NCBI GenBank assembly: GCA_021801525.1
Contig: JAJYXW010000008.1
Coordinates: 1-43,970 of the forward strand
Length of the DNA stretch: 43,970 bases
From: Actinomycetes bacterium
GTDB lineage: Bacteria > Actinomycetota > Acidimicrobiia > Acidimicrobiales > JAJYXR01
Direction of reading: 5' to 3'
Part shown: positions 22,538 to 33,963 of the stretch, piece after piece
Layout of the letters: the number at the start of each line of letters is the position of its first letter
Position numbering within the stretch: the stretch's first letter is position 1
Notes under the pieces: generated by a model
Database searches by the model: none
What the model was told of the DNA's origin: nothing
Seen by the model: only the letters and a program-made list of their open reading frames with translations
Made by a program: the position numbers and the translations under genes

Positions 22538-23341
22538 TCAAGTGGCTCGTTCGCTTCGGGCTCCCGGGAACGTGACCAAACCTGGTCCACTAGCCCTGAT
22601 CAGGGCCTCCCACCGCCTGGTGCTCTCGGTCCCAGCAGATGCGTCACCAAGGCTAGCACAGGCGGCTTGCAGTAGCGCCTCAGCGGCTTGCCAGGCCGAC
22701 TGTTCGCCGGCAGTCACCAGCCGCAGGACGCGCACCGTCGCAGTGTCCGCAGGAAAAGATGTGTGTCGTAGATGGCGCCGGTACCCGACGACGAGGCGCG
22801 GGAACACGACCCGTCCTAGGGCAGACAACCGGAGCGATGTCTGTACCTCACCCTCGGAAGCCGGATCGCGCAGGTCGTCTTCTATCCGGGAGAGGAGCCG
22901 CATTGCGGGCTCCGCCAGAGCGTTGCCAGCCACCGGGTCGCCAGTCTGGGGCCCGCCAGTCTGGGGCCCGCCAGTCTGGGGCCCGCCAGTCTGGGGCCCG
23001 CCAGTCTGGGGTCCGCCAGTCTGGGGCCCGCCAGTCTGGGGTCCGCTCGAGGCGGACAAATCGTTCCACAGCTCGGCGTGCCACGCGTGCTGGCGCGACT
23101 GGACGTCGAAGAACACGCTCACTGTGGGCGCCTCCTCTACTGCCGACCAGCCGCCCAGGATCTCGAACAGGCGCCGCTCGACCATCGAGTACGCGCCCGT
23201 GATCCTGCCCAGGTCCACGAAGCCGAGCGGTTCCCCGGATTGGCTCCCCGCAGCGGGCCAGCCGAGGGCTTCGGCAAGGAGCCACGGGTCGCTCAGCGGG
23301 CTGCCGGGTTCGGTTCGAGGCGAGCCGGGTGCAGCGCCCAT
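22538..23341 (-). CDS. putative ferritin-like protein of unknown function
   Basis: About 267 residues from ATG 23341, one base after the nadE stop and preceded by AAGGCGG. The central part (RITGAYSMVERRLFEILGGW, then SRQHAWHAELWNDL) has the Glu/His spacing of a ferritin-like helical bundle and resembles conserved actinobacterial hypothetical proteins. A Gly-Pro-Gln-Thr-Gly repeat separates this half from a second helical half (AMRLLSRIEDDL, VVGYRRHLRHTSF, QSAWQAAEALLQAACASL). The fold is a tentative reading; no enzyme role can be given. It sits between nadE and the sigma gene. Confidence 0.75.
   Translation of the reverse strand: MGAAPGSPRTEPGSPLSDPWLLAEALGWPAAGSQSGEPLGFVDLGRITGAYSMVERRLFEILGGWSAVEEAPTVSVFFDVQSRQHAWHAELWNDLSASSGPQTGGPQTGGPQTGGPQTGGPQTGGPQTGGPQTGDPVAGNALAEPAMRLLSRIEDDLRDPASEGEVQTSLRLSALGRVVFPRLVVGYRRHLRHTSFPADTATVRVLRLVTAGEQSAWQAAEALLQAACASLGDASAGTESTRRWEALIRASGPGLVTFPGARSERAT
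22939..23043. repeat. 15-bp tandem repeat, 7 copies, in the ferritin-like gene
   Basis: Unit CGCCAGTCTGGGGCC in seven copies, differing only by GTC for GCC in two. It encodes Gly-Pro-Gln-Thr-Gly repeats as a flexible linker between two helical halves. Confidence 0.98.
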
Positions 23342-23342
23342 G

Positions 23343-25220
23343 TCAGGCGGCACCGCCTTGGCACGTTGCCTCGGGCACCTCGGGCACCTCGGGCACCCCC
23401 TGAACCCCCTGAACCCCCTGAACCCCCTGAACCCCCTGAACCCCCTGAGGCTCGGGAGCAGGCTCCCGGTAGCGGTTGGTTATGGGCATCCGGCGGTCTT
23501 TCCCGAACGCGCGCGTAGTCGTTCTCACCCCGGGTGGCGACTGGCGGCGCTTGTACTCCGCCGCATCGACGAGCTGGGCCACCCTGGCGACGATTGCCGG
23601 GTCGAAGCCGAGCGCGACGGTTTCTGCGAGGGACAAGTCATCCTCGACCAGCGCCTCCAAGATGGGATCCAGCGTTTCGTACGGTGGAAGGGCCTGGTCG
23701 TCGCGCTGGTCCGGCCGGAGCTCGGCGGAAGGTGCCTTCACGAGGACGCTCTGCGGCACGAGCTGGCGTCCGGCACGCTCGTTCCGGTATGCGGCGAGCC
23801 GGTACACGAGCGTCTTCGGCACGTCGCGGATGACGGCGAACCCTCCAGCCGAGTCCCCGTAGAGCGTGGAGTAGCCCGTCGCGACCTCGCTCTTGTTCCC
23901 GGTCGTGAGCACTATCCAGCCTCGTGAGTTCGAGACCGCCATCAACAGCACGCCTCGCAGCCGGGACTGGAGGTTCTCGTCGGCAAGACCGGTCGGTGCT
24001 CCGCCGAGTATCGGCGTGAGCATCTGCTCGTACGTGGCGTGCGCCGGCTCGATCGGGATTGTGGTGAGCTCGATGCCCAGGTTGCGGGCGAGAAGCTCCG
24101 CGTCGTCGAGCGATCCCTTGCTCGAATAGCGCGACGGCATGGCAATTCCATGCACGTGCTCGGGTCCGAGCGCATCGGTGGCCACGAGCGCGACTAGGGA
24201 GGAGTCGATGCCGCCCGAGAGCCCGATCAGGGCGTCGGTGAACCCGTTCTTCGCCAGGTAGTCCCGGGTCCCGAGCACGAGCGCCTCGTACACCTCCTCT
24301 TCGGGCGACATGTCACGGCCGGACCCCGCCGGCGAGGACGGGTCTGCGCTGAACGCCCCACGCCCCGCGCCGGCCCCACGCTCCGCACCGGCCCCACGCC
24401 CCGCGGAAAGCTCGCAGACGAGCAGCTCTTCGCTGAACCTCGATGCCCGGGCCACCAGCTGCCCGGATGCGTCGATCACTACGGAGCCTCCGTCGAACAC
24501 GAGCTCGTCCTGGCCGCCGACCTGGTTCACATAGGCGATCGCGCACCCCGACTCGCGGACGCGCTCTTCGATCAGGGCCAGGCGCTCGTCCTGGCGGCCG
24601 GCGGAGAAGGGGGACGCGTTCACGTTCACGACGAGGTCCGCGCCCGCCTTGCCAGCTTCGGCCACCGGGCCCCCGGGCACCCAGAGGTCCTCGCATATGG
24701 AGACCGACACGCGCACCCCGGCGATGTCGTACACCTTGGGGGAGCCTGTTCCAGGGCTGAACCAGCGCCGCTCGTCGAAGACGCCGTAGTTGGGCAGGAG
24801 GCGCTTGTGGTACACGCCGGCAACCTTGCCGTCCAGGCAGAGGGCAACTGCGTTGGCCAGCGCCGGGACGACAGGCCCAGCCGACCCTCCCCTCTGGCCG
24901 CTGCCAGCCGACCCAGCCGACCCTCGCCTCCGGCCGCTGGCCGGGAGCTCGAGCCGGTCGACGAACCCGACGACGGCGGCGCACGATCCGGTGGAGCGTG
25001 CCACCTTGTCCAGGGCGGCCTGGTTCGCGCTGACGAAGGCGGGCTTCAGCACCAGGTCCTCGGGCGGATACCCCGTGATAGCGAGCTCCGGGAACGCCGC
25101 AAGATCAGCTCCAGCCTCTTCCGCCCGGCGCAGCGAGTCGAGCACCTTCTCGACGTTGCCCTCGATGTCGCCTACCACCGTGTCGATCTGGCAGAGAGCC
25201 AAGCGGATGGTGGGCACCAC
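23343..25220 (-). CDS. nadE: glutamine-dependent NAD+ synthetase
   Basis: 625 residues. The N-terminal glutaminase (nitrilase-like) domain shows the catalytic triad Glu in FPELAITGYPPEDL, Lys in YHKRLLPNYGVFDE and Cys in SVSICEDLWVPGG. The C-terminal ATP-pyrophosphatase domain has LSGGIDSSLVA, TTGNKSEVATGYSTLYGD and the ending TTRAFGKDRRMPITNRYR. It converts deamido-NAD to NAD with glutamine and ATP. Tandem repeats occur at three places: inside the amidase domain near 24885-24945, in the interdomain linker (24355-24406) and at the C-terminus (23370-23450). It lies 7 bases downstream of the yggU-like gene. Confidence 0.96.
   Translation of the reverse strand: MVPTIRLALCQIDTVVGDIEGNVEKVLDSLRRAEEAGADLAAFPELAITGYPPEDLVLKPAFVSANQAALDKVARSTGSCAAVVGFVDRLELPASGRRRGSAGSAGSGQRGGSAGPVVPALANAVALCLDGKVAGVYHKRLLPNYGVFDERRWFSPGTGSPKVYDIAGVRVSVSICEDLWVPGGPVAEAGKAGADLVVNVNASPFSAGRQDERLALIEERVRESGCAIAYVNQVGGQDELVFDGGSVVIDASGQLVARASRFSEELLVCELSAGRGAGAERGAGAGRGAFSADPSSPAGSGRDMSPEEEVYEALVLGTRDYLAKNGFTDALIGLSGGIDSSLVALVATDALGPEHVHGIAMPSRYSSKGSLDDAELLARNLGIELTTIPIEPAHATYEQMLTPILGGAPTGLADENLQSRLRGVLLMAVSNSRGWIVLTTGNKSEVATGYSTLYGDSAGGFAVIRDVPKTLVYRLAAYRNERAGRQLVPQSVLVKAPSAELRPDQRDDQALPPYETLDPILEALVEDDLSLAETVALGFDPAIVARVAQLVDAAEYKRRQSPPGVRTTTRAFGKDRRMPITNRYREPAPEPQGVQGVQGVQGVQGVQGVPEVPEVPEATCQGGAA
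23370..23450. repeat. two adjoining 9-bp tandem arrays at the nadE 3' end
   Basis: CTCGGGCAC occurs three times at 23370-23396, then CCCCCTGAA six times at 23397-23450 (last copy one base different). On the coding strand they give Gln-Gly-Val repeats followed by Pro-Glu-Val repeats, all after the last conserved NadE residues. Confidence 0.98.
24355..24405. repeat. 18-bp tandem repeat, 2.8 copies, nadE interdomain linker
   Basis: Units based on GCCCCACGCTCCGCACCG encode Arg-Gly-Ala-Gly-Ala repeats between the glutaminase and synthetase domains. Confidence 0.9.
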
Positions 25221-25227
25221 GGTGATC

Positions 25228-25491
25228 CTACCGGCGGGTCCGCAGCTCGACCAGCCTTTGCTCGCTCACCTCACCGGCGACCTCCACGGTCTTCAGCCTG
25301 CTGGCAGCGCCGGAGACGAGCTCGACCGAGGACCGGGGCAGGTCGAGGGCCCGAGCGAGCGCGACAAGGGCCTCTTCGGTGGCTTTCCCCTCGTGAGCCC
25401 GCGCGCGCACCCGTATTTCGAGGGCGCCGTCGCGGGTGCCACCCACATGGGGGTTCCTGGACCCCGGCTGCACCCTGATGCGCAAGCGCAC
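25228..25491 (-). CDS. YggU/DUF167 family protein
   Basis: 87 residues from GTG 25491. The pattern VQPGSRNPHVGG, then RVRARAHEGKATEEALVALARALDLPRSSVELVSG and KTVEV is that of the small DUF167/YggU fold. The family has no settled function; members often sit beside housekeeping genes. It is divergent from dnaK and is probably first in a transcript with nadE, whose start is 7 bases downstream. Confidence 0.9.
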   Translation of the reverse strand: MRLRIRVQPGSRNPHVGGTRDGALEIRVRARAHEGKATEEALVALARALDLPRSSVELVSGAASRLKTVEVAGEVSEQRLVELRTRR

Positions 25492-25540
25492 GGGCGTTAG
25501 TCAGTCCTGCCGGGAGCCGGCCACGGTAGCTGTCATCAGA

Positions 25541-25570
25541 CTTGACATACCTACACTCAACTTTGCTATA
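25541..25570 (+). promoter_or_regulatory. dnaK promoter with HspR operator (HAIR)
   Basis: CTTGACA-N7-ACTCAAC at 25541-25561 matches the HAIR consensus CTTGAGT-N7-ACTCAAG in 11 of 14 arm positions. It overlaps a -35 box TTGACA (25542-25547), followed at 17 bases by a -10-like GCTATA (25565-25570). A further ACTCAA follows at 25570-25575. HspR, encoded in the same operon, would repress here and be relieved by heat shock. Confidence 0.85.
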
Positions 25571-25577
25571 CTCAACA

Positions 25578-25661
25578 ATGAACAGAAATGCACGCCAGCT
25601 CGGGCGCAAGGGCTCTCAGCACCAACCCATCGACAGCCCGACCACCGAGCCTGGCACATAG
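25578..25661 (+). CDS. possible leaderless 27-codon upstream reading frame in the dnaK leader
   Basis: An ATG exactly seven bases after the -10 box opens a frame of 27 codons, MNRNARQLGRKGSQH onward, ending in TAG 38 bases before the dnaK ATG. Its position fits a leaderless transcript starting at or near the ATG. The peptide is basic and not recognised. It could be regulatory or chance. Confidence 0.35.
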   Translation: MNRNARQLGRKGSQHQPIDSPTTEPGT

Positions 25662-25699
25662 CAGCCCGGCACTGGAAGAGAGCATCGGAGGACAACTAA

Positions 25700-27579
<1,880 letters not shown>

Positions 27580-27583
<4 letters not shown>

Positions 27584-28434
27584 GCTCCGGTCCTGAGGCC
27601 GAGGCGGCCCCGGGCGCAGGCGACGAGCCCGGCGCGCGGGGCTCGCTCCGCGAACCAGGCGAACCTGGCGAAGCGGTCGAACCTGGCGAGCCAGTCGCGT
27701 ACGCCGAGGGCGAACCTGGCGAGCCAGGCGCAGCAGGCGAACCCGGCTTGGGCGAACCTGGCGCAAATGGCGCAAATGGCGAAGCGGGCGAGCCTGGCTT
27801 GGACGGGCCAGACGCGCTCGTCGCCAAGCTCGAGGCCGAGCGTGACGAGTACCTGGACGCGCTCCGCCGCCTGCAGGCCGACTTCGAGAACTATCGCAAG
27901 CGCATGATCCGCCAGCAGACCGAGCAGCTCGAGCGGGCCGCCCAGGATCTCGTGGTGAAGCTCCTGCCCGTGCTCGACGCCCTGGATGCGGCCCGTGCGC
28001 ACCTGGGCGATCAGGAGGCGGCAACGGCGGAGGGAAAGGCGCTCGTGCAGGCAGCCGCGCTGCTCGACGCAGTGCTGGCGAAAGAGGGCCTGGAGAGGAT
28101 CGACGAGGTCGGGGTCGCCTTCGATCCCTCCGCCCACGATGCTGTGGAGCACGAGGTGCCGGATGCACCCGAGACCGCGGAGGCGCCCGAGCCCCCGGCT
28201 GCCGCCGATGTCTCTGGCGCGCCGCCCGAGCCCCCGGCTGACGCCGGAGTCTCCGGCGGTAAGCCATCCCCGGGAGCTGATACAGCGCCATCCCCGGGAG
28301 TCGCCGGCCCGGAGGCTCAGGCGGGATCCCCGGGAGGGGCTCAGCCGGAGGCGGTCGTCTCGGGCGTGCTTCGTGCGGGCTATCGCTGGAAGGGTCGGGT
28401 CGCGCGCCCGGCGATGGTGAAGGTCCGGGGATGA
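27580..28434 (+). CDS. grpE: nucleotide exchange factor for DnaK, with unusual insertion
   Basis: 284 residues, longer than the usual 180-220. Residues 1-77 are a Glu/Pro/Gly-rich tract with collagen-like Gly-X-Y runs ([13 protein letters not shown]). The coiled coil (about 80-125, with DFENYRKRM) and helical core (about 126-192, ending [12 protein letters not shown]) are standard. A Pro/Ala/Gly-rich insertion of about 65 residues (193-257) then interrupts the beta-wing before its usual ending [20 protein letters not shown]. GrpE releases ADP from DnaK. The disordered insertion sits in the domain that contacts DnaK, which is odd. Confidence 0.95.
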
Positions 28435-28444
28435 GGCAACGGCC

Positions 28445-29560
28445 ATGACCGTCCAGCGCGAGTGGCTCGACAAGGACTACTACCAGGTCCTGGGCGTCCC
28501 CTCGACGGCAGGAGACAAGGACATAACGAGCGCGTATCGCAAGCTTGCCAAGCGCTACCACCCCGACGCGAACCCCGGATCCGAGGATCGCTTCAAGGAG
28601 ATCACCGCTGCGTACGACGTGCTCGGCGATCCGGCCAAGCGCAAGGAGTACGACGACGTGCGGCGCCTCGGGGCGAGGGGCCTCGGCGGGTTCGGCACGC
28701 CGGGAGGGACGACCTTCCGGGTCGAGGACCTCGGCAACCTCGGGGACCTCCTTGGCGGGATAGGCACGGTATTCGGCCGGGGGCGCTCGAAGACCGCGGG
28801 GGCGGGCCCGAGGCGCGGGTCGGACATCGAGGCCGATCTCCACCTTTCCTTCGAGGACGCGGTGCGCGGGGTGACCACGGAGGTCCATGTCACAGGTGAG
28901 GCGGTCTGCGCCCGCTGCCGCGGGACGGGGGCCGCGGCCGGCAGCCAGGCGCTGACCTGCCGGCGCTGCAACGGGCGGGGGGTGCTCGACGACAACCAGG
29001 GGCTCTTCTCGTTGAGCCGCGTCTGCCCCGACTGCGGGGGCCGCGGGAGCACCGTGGACAAGCCCTGCCCGGATTGCAAGGGCACCGGGGTCTCCAGGCG
29101 TACGCGCCAGGTGAAGGTCAGGGTGCCCTCGGGCGTCGAGGACGGGCAGCGCATCCGGGTGAAGGGCCGCGGCACGCCCGGGCGCAACAACGGTCCTCCT
29201 GGCGACCTCTACGTGACCATACGCACGGCCCGCCACCCCCTCTTCGGCCGCAAGGGGCGCAACCTCACGCTCCAGGTGCCGGTCACCTTCACCGAGGCGG
29301 CGCTCGGCACGACGATCACGGTTCCCACCCTCGACCAGCCCGTCACGCTCCGCGTGCCGCCGGGGACCAGCTCCGGGCAGACCTTCAGGGTCCGCGGGCG
29401 GGGGGTGAGCGCAGGGGGCGGCCGGGCTACCGGCGACTTGCTCGTCACGGTGGAGGTTGTGGTGCCGAAGTCCCTGAGCCCCGAGCAGCGCGCGGCCGTG
29501 GAGCAGCTCGCCCGGGTCAGCACCGAGGATCCCCGCGACTTCCTGAAGGCGGCGAAGTGA
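28445..29560 (+). CDS. dnaJ: Hsp40 co-chaperone
   Basis: 371 residues. The J-domain has the HPD motif in [10 protein letters not shown]; a Gly-rich region follows ([12 protein letters not shown]). Four CxxCxGxG-type zinc motifs are visible: [24 protein letters not shown] and CPDCKGTG. The C-terminal substrate-binding barrels follow ([19 protein letters not shown]). It delivers substrates and stimulates DnaK ATPase. It lies 10 bases after grpE; its stop overlaps the hspR GTG. Confidence 0.97.
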   Translation: MTVQREWLDKDYYQVLGVPSTAGDKDITSAYRKLAKRYHPDANPGSEDRFKEITAAYDVLGDPAKRKEYDDVRRLGARGLGGFGTPGGTTFRVEDLGNLGDLLGGIGTVFGRGRSKTAGAGPRRGSDIEADLHLSFEDAVRGVTTEVHVTGEAVCARCRGTGAAAGSQALTCRRCNGRGVLDDNQGLFSLSRVCPDCGGRGSTVDKPCPDCKGTGVSRRTRQVKVRVPSGVEDGQRIRVKGRGTPGRNNGPPGDLYVTIRTARHPLFGRKGRNLTLQVPVTFTEAALGTTITVPTLDQPVTLRVPPGTSSGQTFRVRGRGVSAGGGRATGDLLVTVEVVVPKSLSPEQRAAVEQLARVSTEDPRDFLKAAK

Positions 29561-30012
29561 CCGGCGGCCCGGATGCCCAGCGCGGCGGCGCCCCGGATGC
29601 CGCGCAGCACGACAGGGCGGTCTACGTGATATCGGTGGCAGCGGAGCTGGCAGGCGTCCACCCGCAGACGCTTCGCATATACGAGCGCCGGGGCCTGCTC
29701 GACCCGTCGCGAACCGGCGGCGGGTCCAGGCGCTACTCCGAGCGAGACATAGAGATGCTCGGCCAGATCCAGGCTCTCACCAACGCCGGGGTGAACCTCG
29801 AGGGCGTGAGGCGTGTGATGGCGCTCCAGGCCGACCTCGAGCGGATGAAGGAGGAGGTGGCGCGCCTTCGGGCCGAGATCGAGCGGGTGAACGCCGAGGC
29901 GCGTGAAGCCCTCGAGCGTACGCACCGCCAGTACCGGCGCGACCTGGTCCCGGTGAGCCAGAGCGCTCTCGTGTGGCGCCCGGTGCGCGCTCGCCAGGCA
30001 AGGAGGAGGTGA
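29557..30012 (+). CDS. hspR: MerR-family heat-shock repressor
   Basis: About 151 residues from GTG 29557, overlapping the dnaJ stop (GTGA). The MerR-type helix-turn-helix and wing are clear: [46 protein letters not shown] long helix follows ([23 protein letters not shown]). HspR represses the dnaK operon through HAIR sites with DnaK as corepressor in Streptomyces. Its place between dnaJ and clpB and the HAIR at 25541 make a closed feedback loop. Confidence 0.95.
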   Translation: MTGGPDAQRGGAPDAAQHDRAVYVISVAAELAGVHPQTLRIYERRGLLDPSRTGGGSRRYSERDIEMLGQIQALTNAGVNLEGVRRVMALQADLERMKEEVARLRAEIERVNAEAREALERTHRQYRRDLVPVSQSALVWRPVRARQARRR

Positions 30013-30019
30013 CCAGCCA

Positions 30020-32515
30020 GTGGCGCTCGACCCCAACAAGATGACCCTGAAGACCCAGCAGGCTCTCGCCGCGGCGCAGGCGGCTGCCAAGGCTTCGTCC
30101 AATCCGGAGATCACTCCCGAGCACCTCCTGGTTGCCATGATCTCCGAGCCCGACGGGATAGCCATGCCCGTGCTGGCTCGGGTAGGGATGGAGCCGGCGA
30201 AGGTGCTGAGCCGCCTGCGCGAGCGCGTGGACTCCCTTCCCAAGGCTTACGGGGCAGGCGACCCGTCGCCCTCGCGCGAGCTGCTCGCCGCCCTGAGAGA
30301 TGCCGACGAGGTCCGCCGCCAGATGGGCGACGAGTACCTCTCGGTCGAGCATGTGCTCTTGGTTCTCGCGGGGAGCCTGGGCACGAGCCGCGACAAGCTC
30401 CTCGAAGCGCTGCGCGAGGTGCGCGGCAGCCAGCGGGTCACCTCCCAGGACCCCGAGGGCACCTACCAGGCACTCGAGCGCTACGGGCGCGATCTGACCG
30501 AGCTCGCGCGCCGGGGGAAGCTGGACCCGGTCGTGGGGCGCGACGAGGAGATCCGCCGGGTGATCCAGGTGCTCTCGCGGCGCACGAAGAACAACCCCGT
30601 CCTGATCGGCGAGCCCGGCGTCGGCAAGACGGCGATAGTAGAGGGGCTCGCGAACCGGATCGTCGAGGGCGACGTCCCCGAGGGACTGAAGGGCAAGCGC
30701 CTCGTGGCGCTCGACCTCTCGGCGATGGTGGCGGGCGCCAAGTACCGCGGCGAGTTCGAGGAGCGACTGAAGGCGGTGCTGAAGGAGATCACCGATGCCG
30801 AGGGCGCGGTCATCACCTTCATCGACGAGCTCCACACGATCGTCGGGGCCGGGGCCGCCGAGGGCGCGATGGACGCCGGCAACATGATAAAGCCGCTCCT
30901 CGCCCGCGGGGAGCTGCGGATGGTCGGAGCCACCACCCTCGACGAGTACCGCAAGTACATAGAGAAGGACGCGGCCCTGGAGCGCCGCTTCCAGCCGGTG
31001 CACGTCGGCCAGCCGAGCGTCGATGACACGATCGCGATCCTGCGCGGCCTGAAGGAGCGCTACGAGGTACACCACGGGGTTCGCATTCAAGACGCCGCCC
31101 TCGTGGCCGCGGCCGTGCTGTCCGATCGCTACGTGAGTGGGCGCTTCCTGCCCGACAAGGCCATCGACCTCGTCGACGAGGCGGCTAGCAGGCTACGCAT
31201 AGAGATCGACTCCATGCCCACCGAGATCGACGTGGTGACCAGGCGCATGCGCCAGCTCGAGATCGAGCGGGTCGCCCTCGAGAAGGAGACCGACGCGGCG
31301 TCGCTCGAACGCCTGGCCCGGCTGCAGGAGGAGCTGGCCAACCTGGGCGAGCAGGCAGGCGCGATGAGCGCCCGCTGGCAGGCCGAGAAGCGGGCAATCA
31401 CGGCGGTCAGCTCCCTGAAGGGAGAGCTCGAGGCTGCGCGCTCGGAGGCGGAGCGCCTTGCGCGCGACGGGGACCTCACCGCCGCTTCTGAGGTGCGCTA
31501 CGGGCGGGTGCCCGACATAGAGCGCCGCATCGACGAGGCGACGAAGTCCCTCGCTGAGCTACAGGCCGGCGGGGCGATGCTGAAGGAGGAGGTGGACGCC
31601 GAGGACGTCGCCGAGGTGGTCAGCCGCTGGACGGGCATCCCGGTGTCGCGCCTCATGGAGGGCGAGGTCCAGAAGCTCGTGAGGATGGAGGAGTCCATCA
31701 GCGAGCGCGTGGTCGGTCAGGCCGAAGCCGTGCGAGCTGTCGCGAACGCCATCCGCCGCAGCCGGGCCGGGCTGTCCGACCCCCGGCGGCCGATCGGCTC
31801 GTTCCTCTTCCTCGGTCCGACTGGCGTGGGCAAGACCGAGCTGGCCCGTGCCCTGGCCGGGTTCCTCTTCGACGACGACCGGGCGATGGTGCGAATCGAC
31901 ATGGGCGAGTACCAGGAGAAGCACACCGTCTCGCGCCTCGTCGGCGCCCCTCCGGGCTATGTCGGCTATGAGGAGGGCGGCCAGCTCTCCGAGGCGCTGC
32001 GGCGGCGCCCCTACGCGGTGGTGCTGCTCGACGAGATAGAGAAGGCGCACCCCGACGTGTTCAACGTGCTGCTCCAGGTGCTCGAGGACGGCCGGCTGAC
32101 CGATGGGCAGGGCCGCACGGTCGACTTCACGAACGCAGTGCTGATAATGACGTCCAACCTCGCGGTCGACCCGGCCGCGTTCTTCAAGCCCGAGTTCGTG
32201 AACCGGATAGACGACGTCGTCCGCTTCCGCTCGCTCGACGAGGACGACCTGAGGCAGATCGTGGACATACAGCTCGCCGCGCTTCAAAGCCGCCTCGCGG
32301 AGCGGCGCCTCGCGCTCGAGGTCACCGACGCGGCTAAGGCCTGGATGGCCAGGACCGGTTACGACCCCGACTTCGGCGCCCGCCCCCTACGGCGGGTTAT
32401 CCAGCGCTCCCTGGAGGACCCCCTCGCCCTCGCGGTGCTGGAAGGGCGCTACCCCGAGGGCTCCACCGTCACCGTGGACGTGTCGCCCTCGGGCGACGGC
32501 CTCGATCTCCGCTGA
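30020..32515 (+). CDS. clpB: ClpB-type AAA+ disaggregase
   Basis: 831 residues from GTG 30020. It has the N-terminal Clp repeat domain (about 1-150), AAA1 with GEPGVGKTA (about 197) and [21 protein letters not shown], the coiled-coil middle domain (about 390-520) that separates ClpB from other Clp ATPases, and AAA2 with GPTGVGKTE (about 599) and NRIDDVVRF. It rescues aggregated proteins with DnaK. The segment between the sensor TSNL and [10 protein letters not shown] is a few residues shorter than in homologues I know. It starts 7 bases after hspR and is under the same control. Confidence 0.96.
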   Translation: MALDPNKMTLKTQQALAAAQAAAKASSNPEITPEHLLVAMISEPDGIAMPVLARVGMEPAKVLSRLRERVDSLPKAYGAGDPSPSRELLAALRDADEVRRQMGDEYLSVEHVLLVLAGSLGTSRDKLLEALREVRGSQRVTSQDPEGTYQALERYGRDLTELARRGKLDPVVGRDEEIRRVIQVLSRRTKNNPVLIGEPGVGKTAIVEGLANRIVEGDVPEGLKGKRLVALDLSAMVAGAKYRGEFEERLKAVLKEITDAEGAVITFIDELHTIVGAGAAEGAMDAGNMIKPLLARGELRMVGATTLDEYRKYIEKDAALERRFQPVHVGQPSVDDTIAILRGLKERYEVHHGVRIQDAALVAAAVLSDRYVSGRFLPDKAIDLVDEAASRLRIEIDSMPTEIDVVTRRMRQLEIERVALEKETDAASLERLARLQEELANLGEQAGAMSARWQAEKRAITAVSSLKGELEAARSEAERLARDGDLTAASEVRYGRVPDIERRIDEATKSLAELQAGGAMLKEEVDAEDVAEVVSRWTGIPVSRLMEGEVQKLVRMEESISERVVGQAEAVRAVANAIRRSRAGLSDPRRPIGSFLFLGPTGVGKTELARALAGFLFDDDRAMVRIDMGEYQEKHTVSRLVGAPPGYVGYEEGGQLSEALRRRPYAVVLLDEIEKAHPDVFNVLLQVLEDGRLTDGQGRTVDFTNAVLIMTSNLAVDPAAFFKPEFVNRIDDVVRFRSLDEDDLRQIVDIQLAALQSRLAERRLALEVTDAAKAWMARTGYDPDFGARPLRRVIQRSLEDPLALAVLEGRYPEGSTVTVDVSPSGDGLDLR

Positions 32516-32557
32516 GAGGCCCACCGGATAGACTGCCCACGTTCTCGGGCCCGCCAT

Positions 32558-32576
32558 GCCGCCCGGCGCAGGCGGC
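32558..32576 (+). other. GC-rich hairpin between clpB and purA
   Basis: GCCGCC, a seven-base loop and GGCGGC could form a stem in the 95-base gap, but there is no T-tract, so a terminator call is weak. Confidence 0.25.
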
Positions 32577-32610
32577 GCGGGCTCCGGGCCTTCCGGAGGA
32601 GGTTTGACAG

Positions 32611-33891
32611 GTGCCCGCAACCGTGGTCGTAGGGACCCAGTGGGGTGACGAAGGCAAGGGAAAGCTGACGGACCTCCTGGCGAAGGACATGCACATGGTC
32701 GTCCGCTACCAGGGGGGGCACAACGCGGGCCATACCGTGGTCGTGGGCGGCGAGACGTTCGCCCTGCAGCTCGTGCCGAGCGGCGTCTTGTACCCCCATC
32801 TGGTCCCTGTCATCGGCAACGGGGTGGTGGTCGACCCGGCGGTCCTGATCGAGGAGCTGGACGTCCTCTCCTCCAAGGGCGTCGACACGTCGAGGCTCGT
32901 CATAAGCGGCAACGCCCACCTGATAATGCCCTACCACCAGGAGCTCGACAGGGTGACAGAGCGATTTCTCGGGAAGGCGTCGCTCGGCACGACCAAGCGC
33001 GGCATCGGCCCCGCCTACGCCGACAAGGCCGCGAGGGTCGGCCTCCGAGTGCAGGACCTGCTCGACGCCAAGATCTTCCGCCAGAAGCTCGACGTGGCCC
33101 TGAAGGAGAAGAACGCCGTCCTCGCCAAGGTCTACAACCGCCTTCCCCTCGACGCGGGAGAGATCTGCGAGCGCTACCTCGGCTCTTACGCGCCCCGGAT
33201 CGGTCCGATGGTCGCCGACACCGTCGGCCTGCTCCACGAAGCGCTCGGTGAAGGGCGCAACGTGCTCTTGGAGGGCGCCCAGGCGACCTTCCTCGACCTC
33301 GACCACGGGACCTACCCGTTCGTCACCTCGTCCAACCCGGTCGCGGGTGGAGCGTGCATCGGGGCAGGCATAGGGCCCCGCCAGATCGACGCCGTCATAG
33401 GGATCGCCAAGGCTTACGTGACCCGGGTAGGGGCGGGCCCCTTCCCGACCGAGTGCGGAGGCGAGGTGGGCGACCTACTGGTGGAGCGCGGCCAGGAGTT
33501 CGGCACCAACACGGGGCGCCGGAGGCGCTGCGGATGGTTCGACGCTGTTCTCGCCCGCCAGGCCGTTCGCCTGAGCTCGCTCACCGAGATCGCCCTCACG
33601 AAGCTCGACGTCCTCGACGCATTCGACACGCTGAAGGTCTGCATCGCCTACGAGAGCGCTGGCGAGAAGCTGGCCTACCCGCCTTACCACCAGTCGGCCT
33701 TCCACCAGGTGGCTCCCGTCTACGAGGAGCTCCCCGGATGGCGCTCCGACCTCTCGGGGGCGACGGAGCTCTCGGACCTCCCGGACGCAGCGCGCGACTA
33801 CGTGGCGTTCTTGTCCGAGCAGGTCGGCGTGCCGATCCGCCTGGTAGGGGTGGGACCAGGGCGCGACCAGTTTGTCCGGTTCGCCGCATGA
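32611..33891 (+). CDS. purA: adenylosuccinate synthase
   Basis: 426 residues from GTG 32611, preceded by GGAGG. Motifs are [13 protein letters not shown] (catalytic Asp and P-loop), [10 protein letters not shown] with the catalytic His, [17 protein letters not shown], and [11 protein letters not shown]. It joins IMP and aspartate with GTP to form adenylosuccinate, the first step from IMP to AMP. It is the first gene of the purA-purD-purB-purC-purS-purQ cluster. Confidence 0.97.
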   Translation: MPATVVVGTQWGDEGKGKLTDLLAKDMHMVVRYQGGHNAGHTVVVGGETFALQLVPSGVLYPHLVPVIGNGVVVDPAVLIEELDVLSSKGVDTSRLVISGNAHLIMPYHQELDRVTERFLGKASLGTTKRGIGPAYADKAARVGLRVQDLLDAKIFRQKLDVALKEKNAVLAKVYNRLPLDAGEICERYLGSYAPRIGPMVADTVGLLHEALGEGRNVLLEGAQATFLDLDHGTYPFVTSSNPVAGGACIGAGIGPRQIDAVIGIAKAYVTRVGAGPFPTECGGEVGDLLVERGQEFGTNTGRRRRCGWFDAVLARQAVRLSSLTEIALTKLDVLDAFDTLKVCIAYESAGEKLAYPPYHQSAFHQVAPVYEELPGWRSDLSGATELSDLPDAARDYVAFLSEQVGVPIRLVGVGPGRDQFVRFAA

Positions 33892-33909
33892 GCCCGGGCT
33901 GCGAAGGAT

Positions 33910-33963
33910 CCCACGCTGTGAGGGTCTGCTGGCTGTGATGGAGCCCAGGCTGTGAAGGTCTGC
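33910..33963. repeat. imperfect duplication of the purD translation start
   Basis: A 20-bp segment ending GTGAGGGTCTGC (33910-33929) recurs at 33944-33963 as the real purD start with GTGAAGGTCTGC, 18 of 20 identical. A third, weaker copy lies at 33891-33907. The upstream copy opens a six-codon frame (33918-33938, VRVCWL, then TGA). Confidence 0.8.

Noticed and set aside
22390..22590. N-terminal extension of the sigma factor to 22590
   Set aside because: The extension is low-complexity and unlike region 1.1, and ATG 22389 has a good ribosome-binding site.
27598..27810. Collagen-like gene inside the grpE 5' region
   Set aside because: The Gly-X-Y stretch is in frame with and part of GrpE; too short and irregular for a separate collagen-like protein.
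33889..33939. 16-codon frame between purA and purD beginning MSPGCEGS
   Set aside because: Explained by the duplicated purD start region; no independent sign of a gene.
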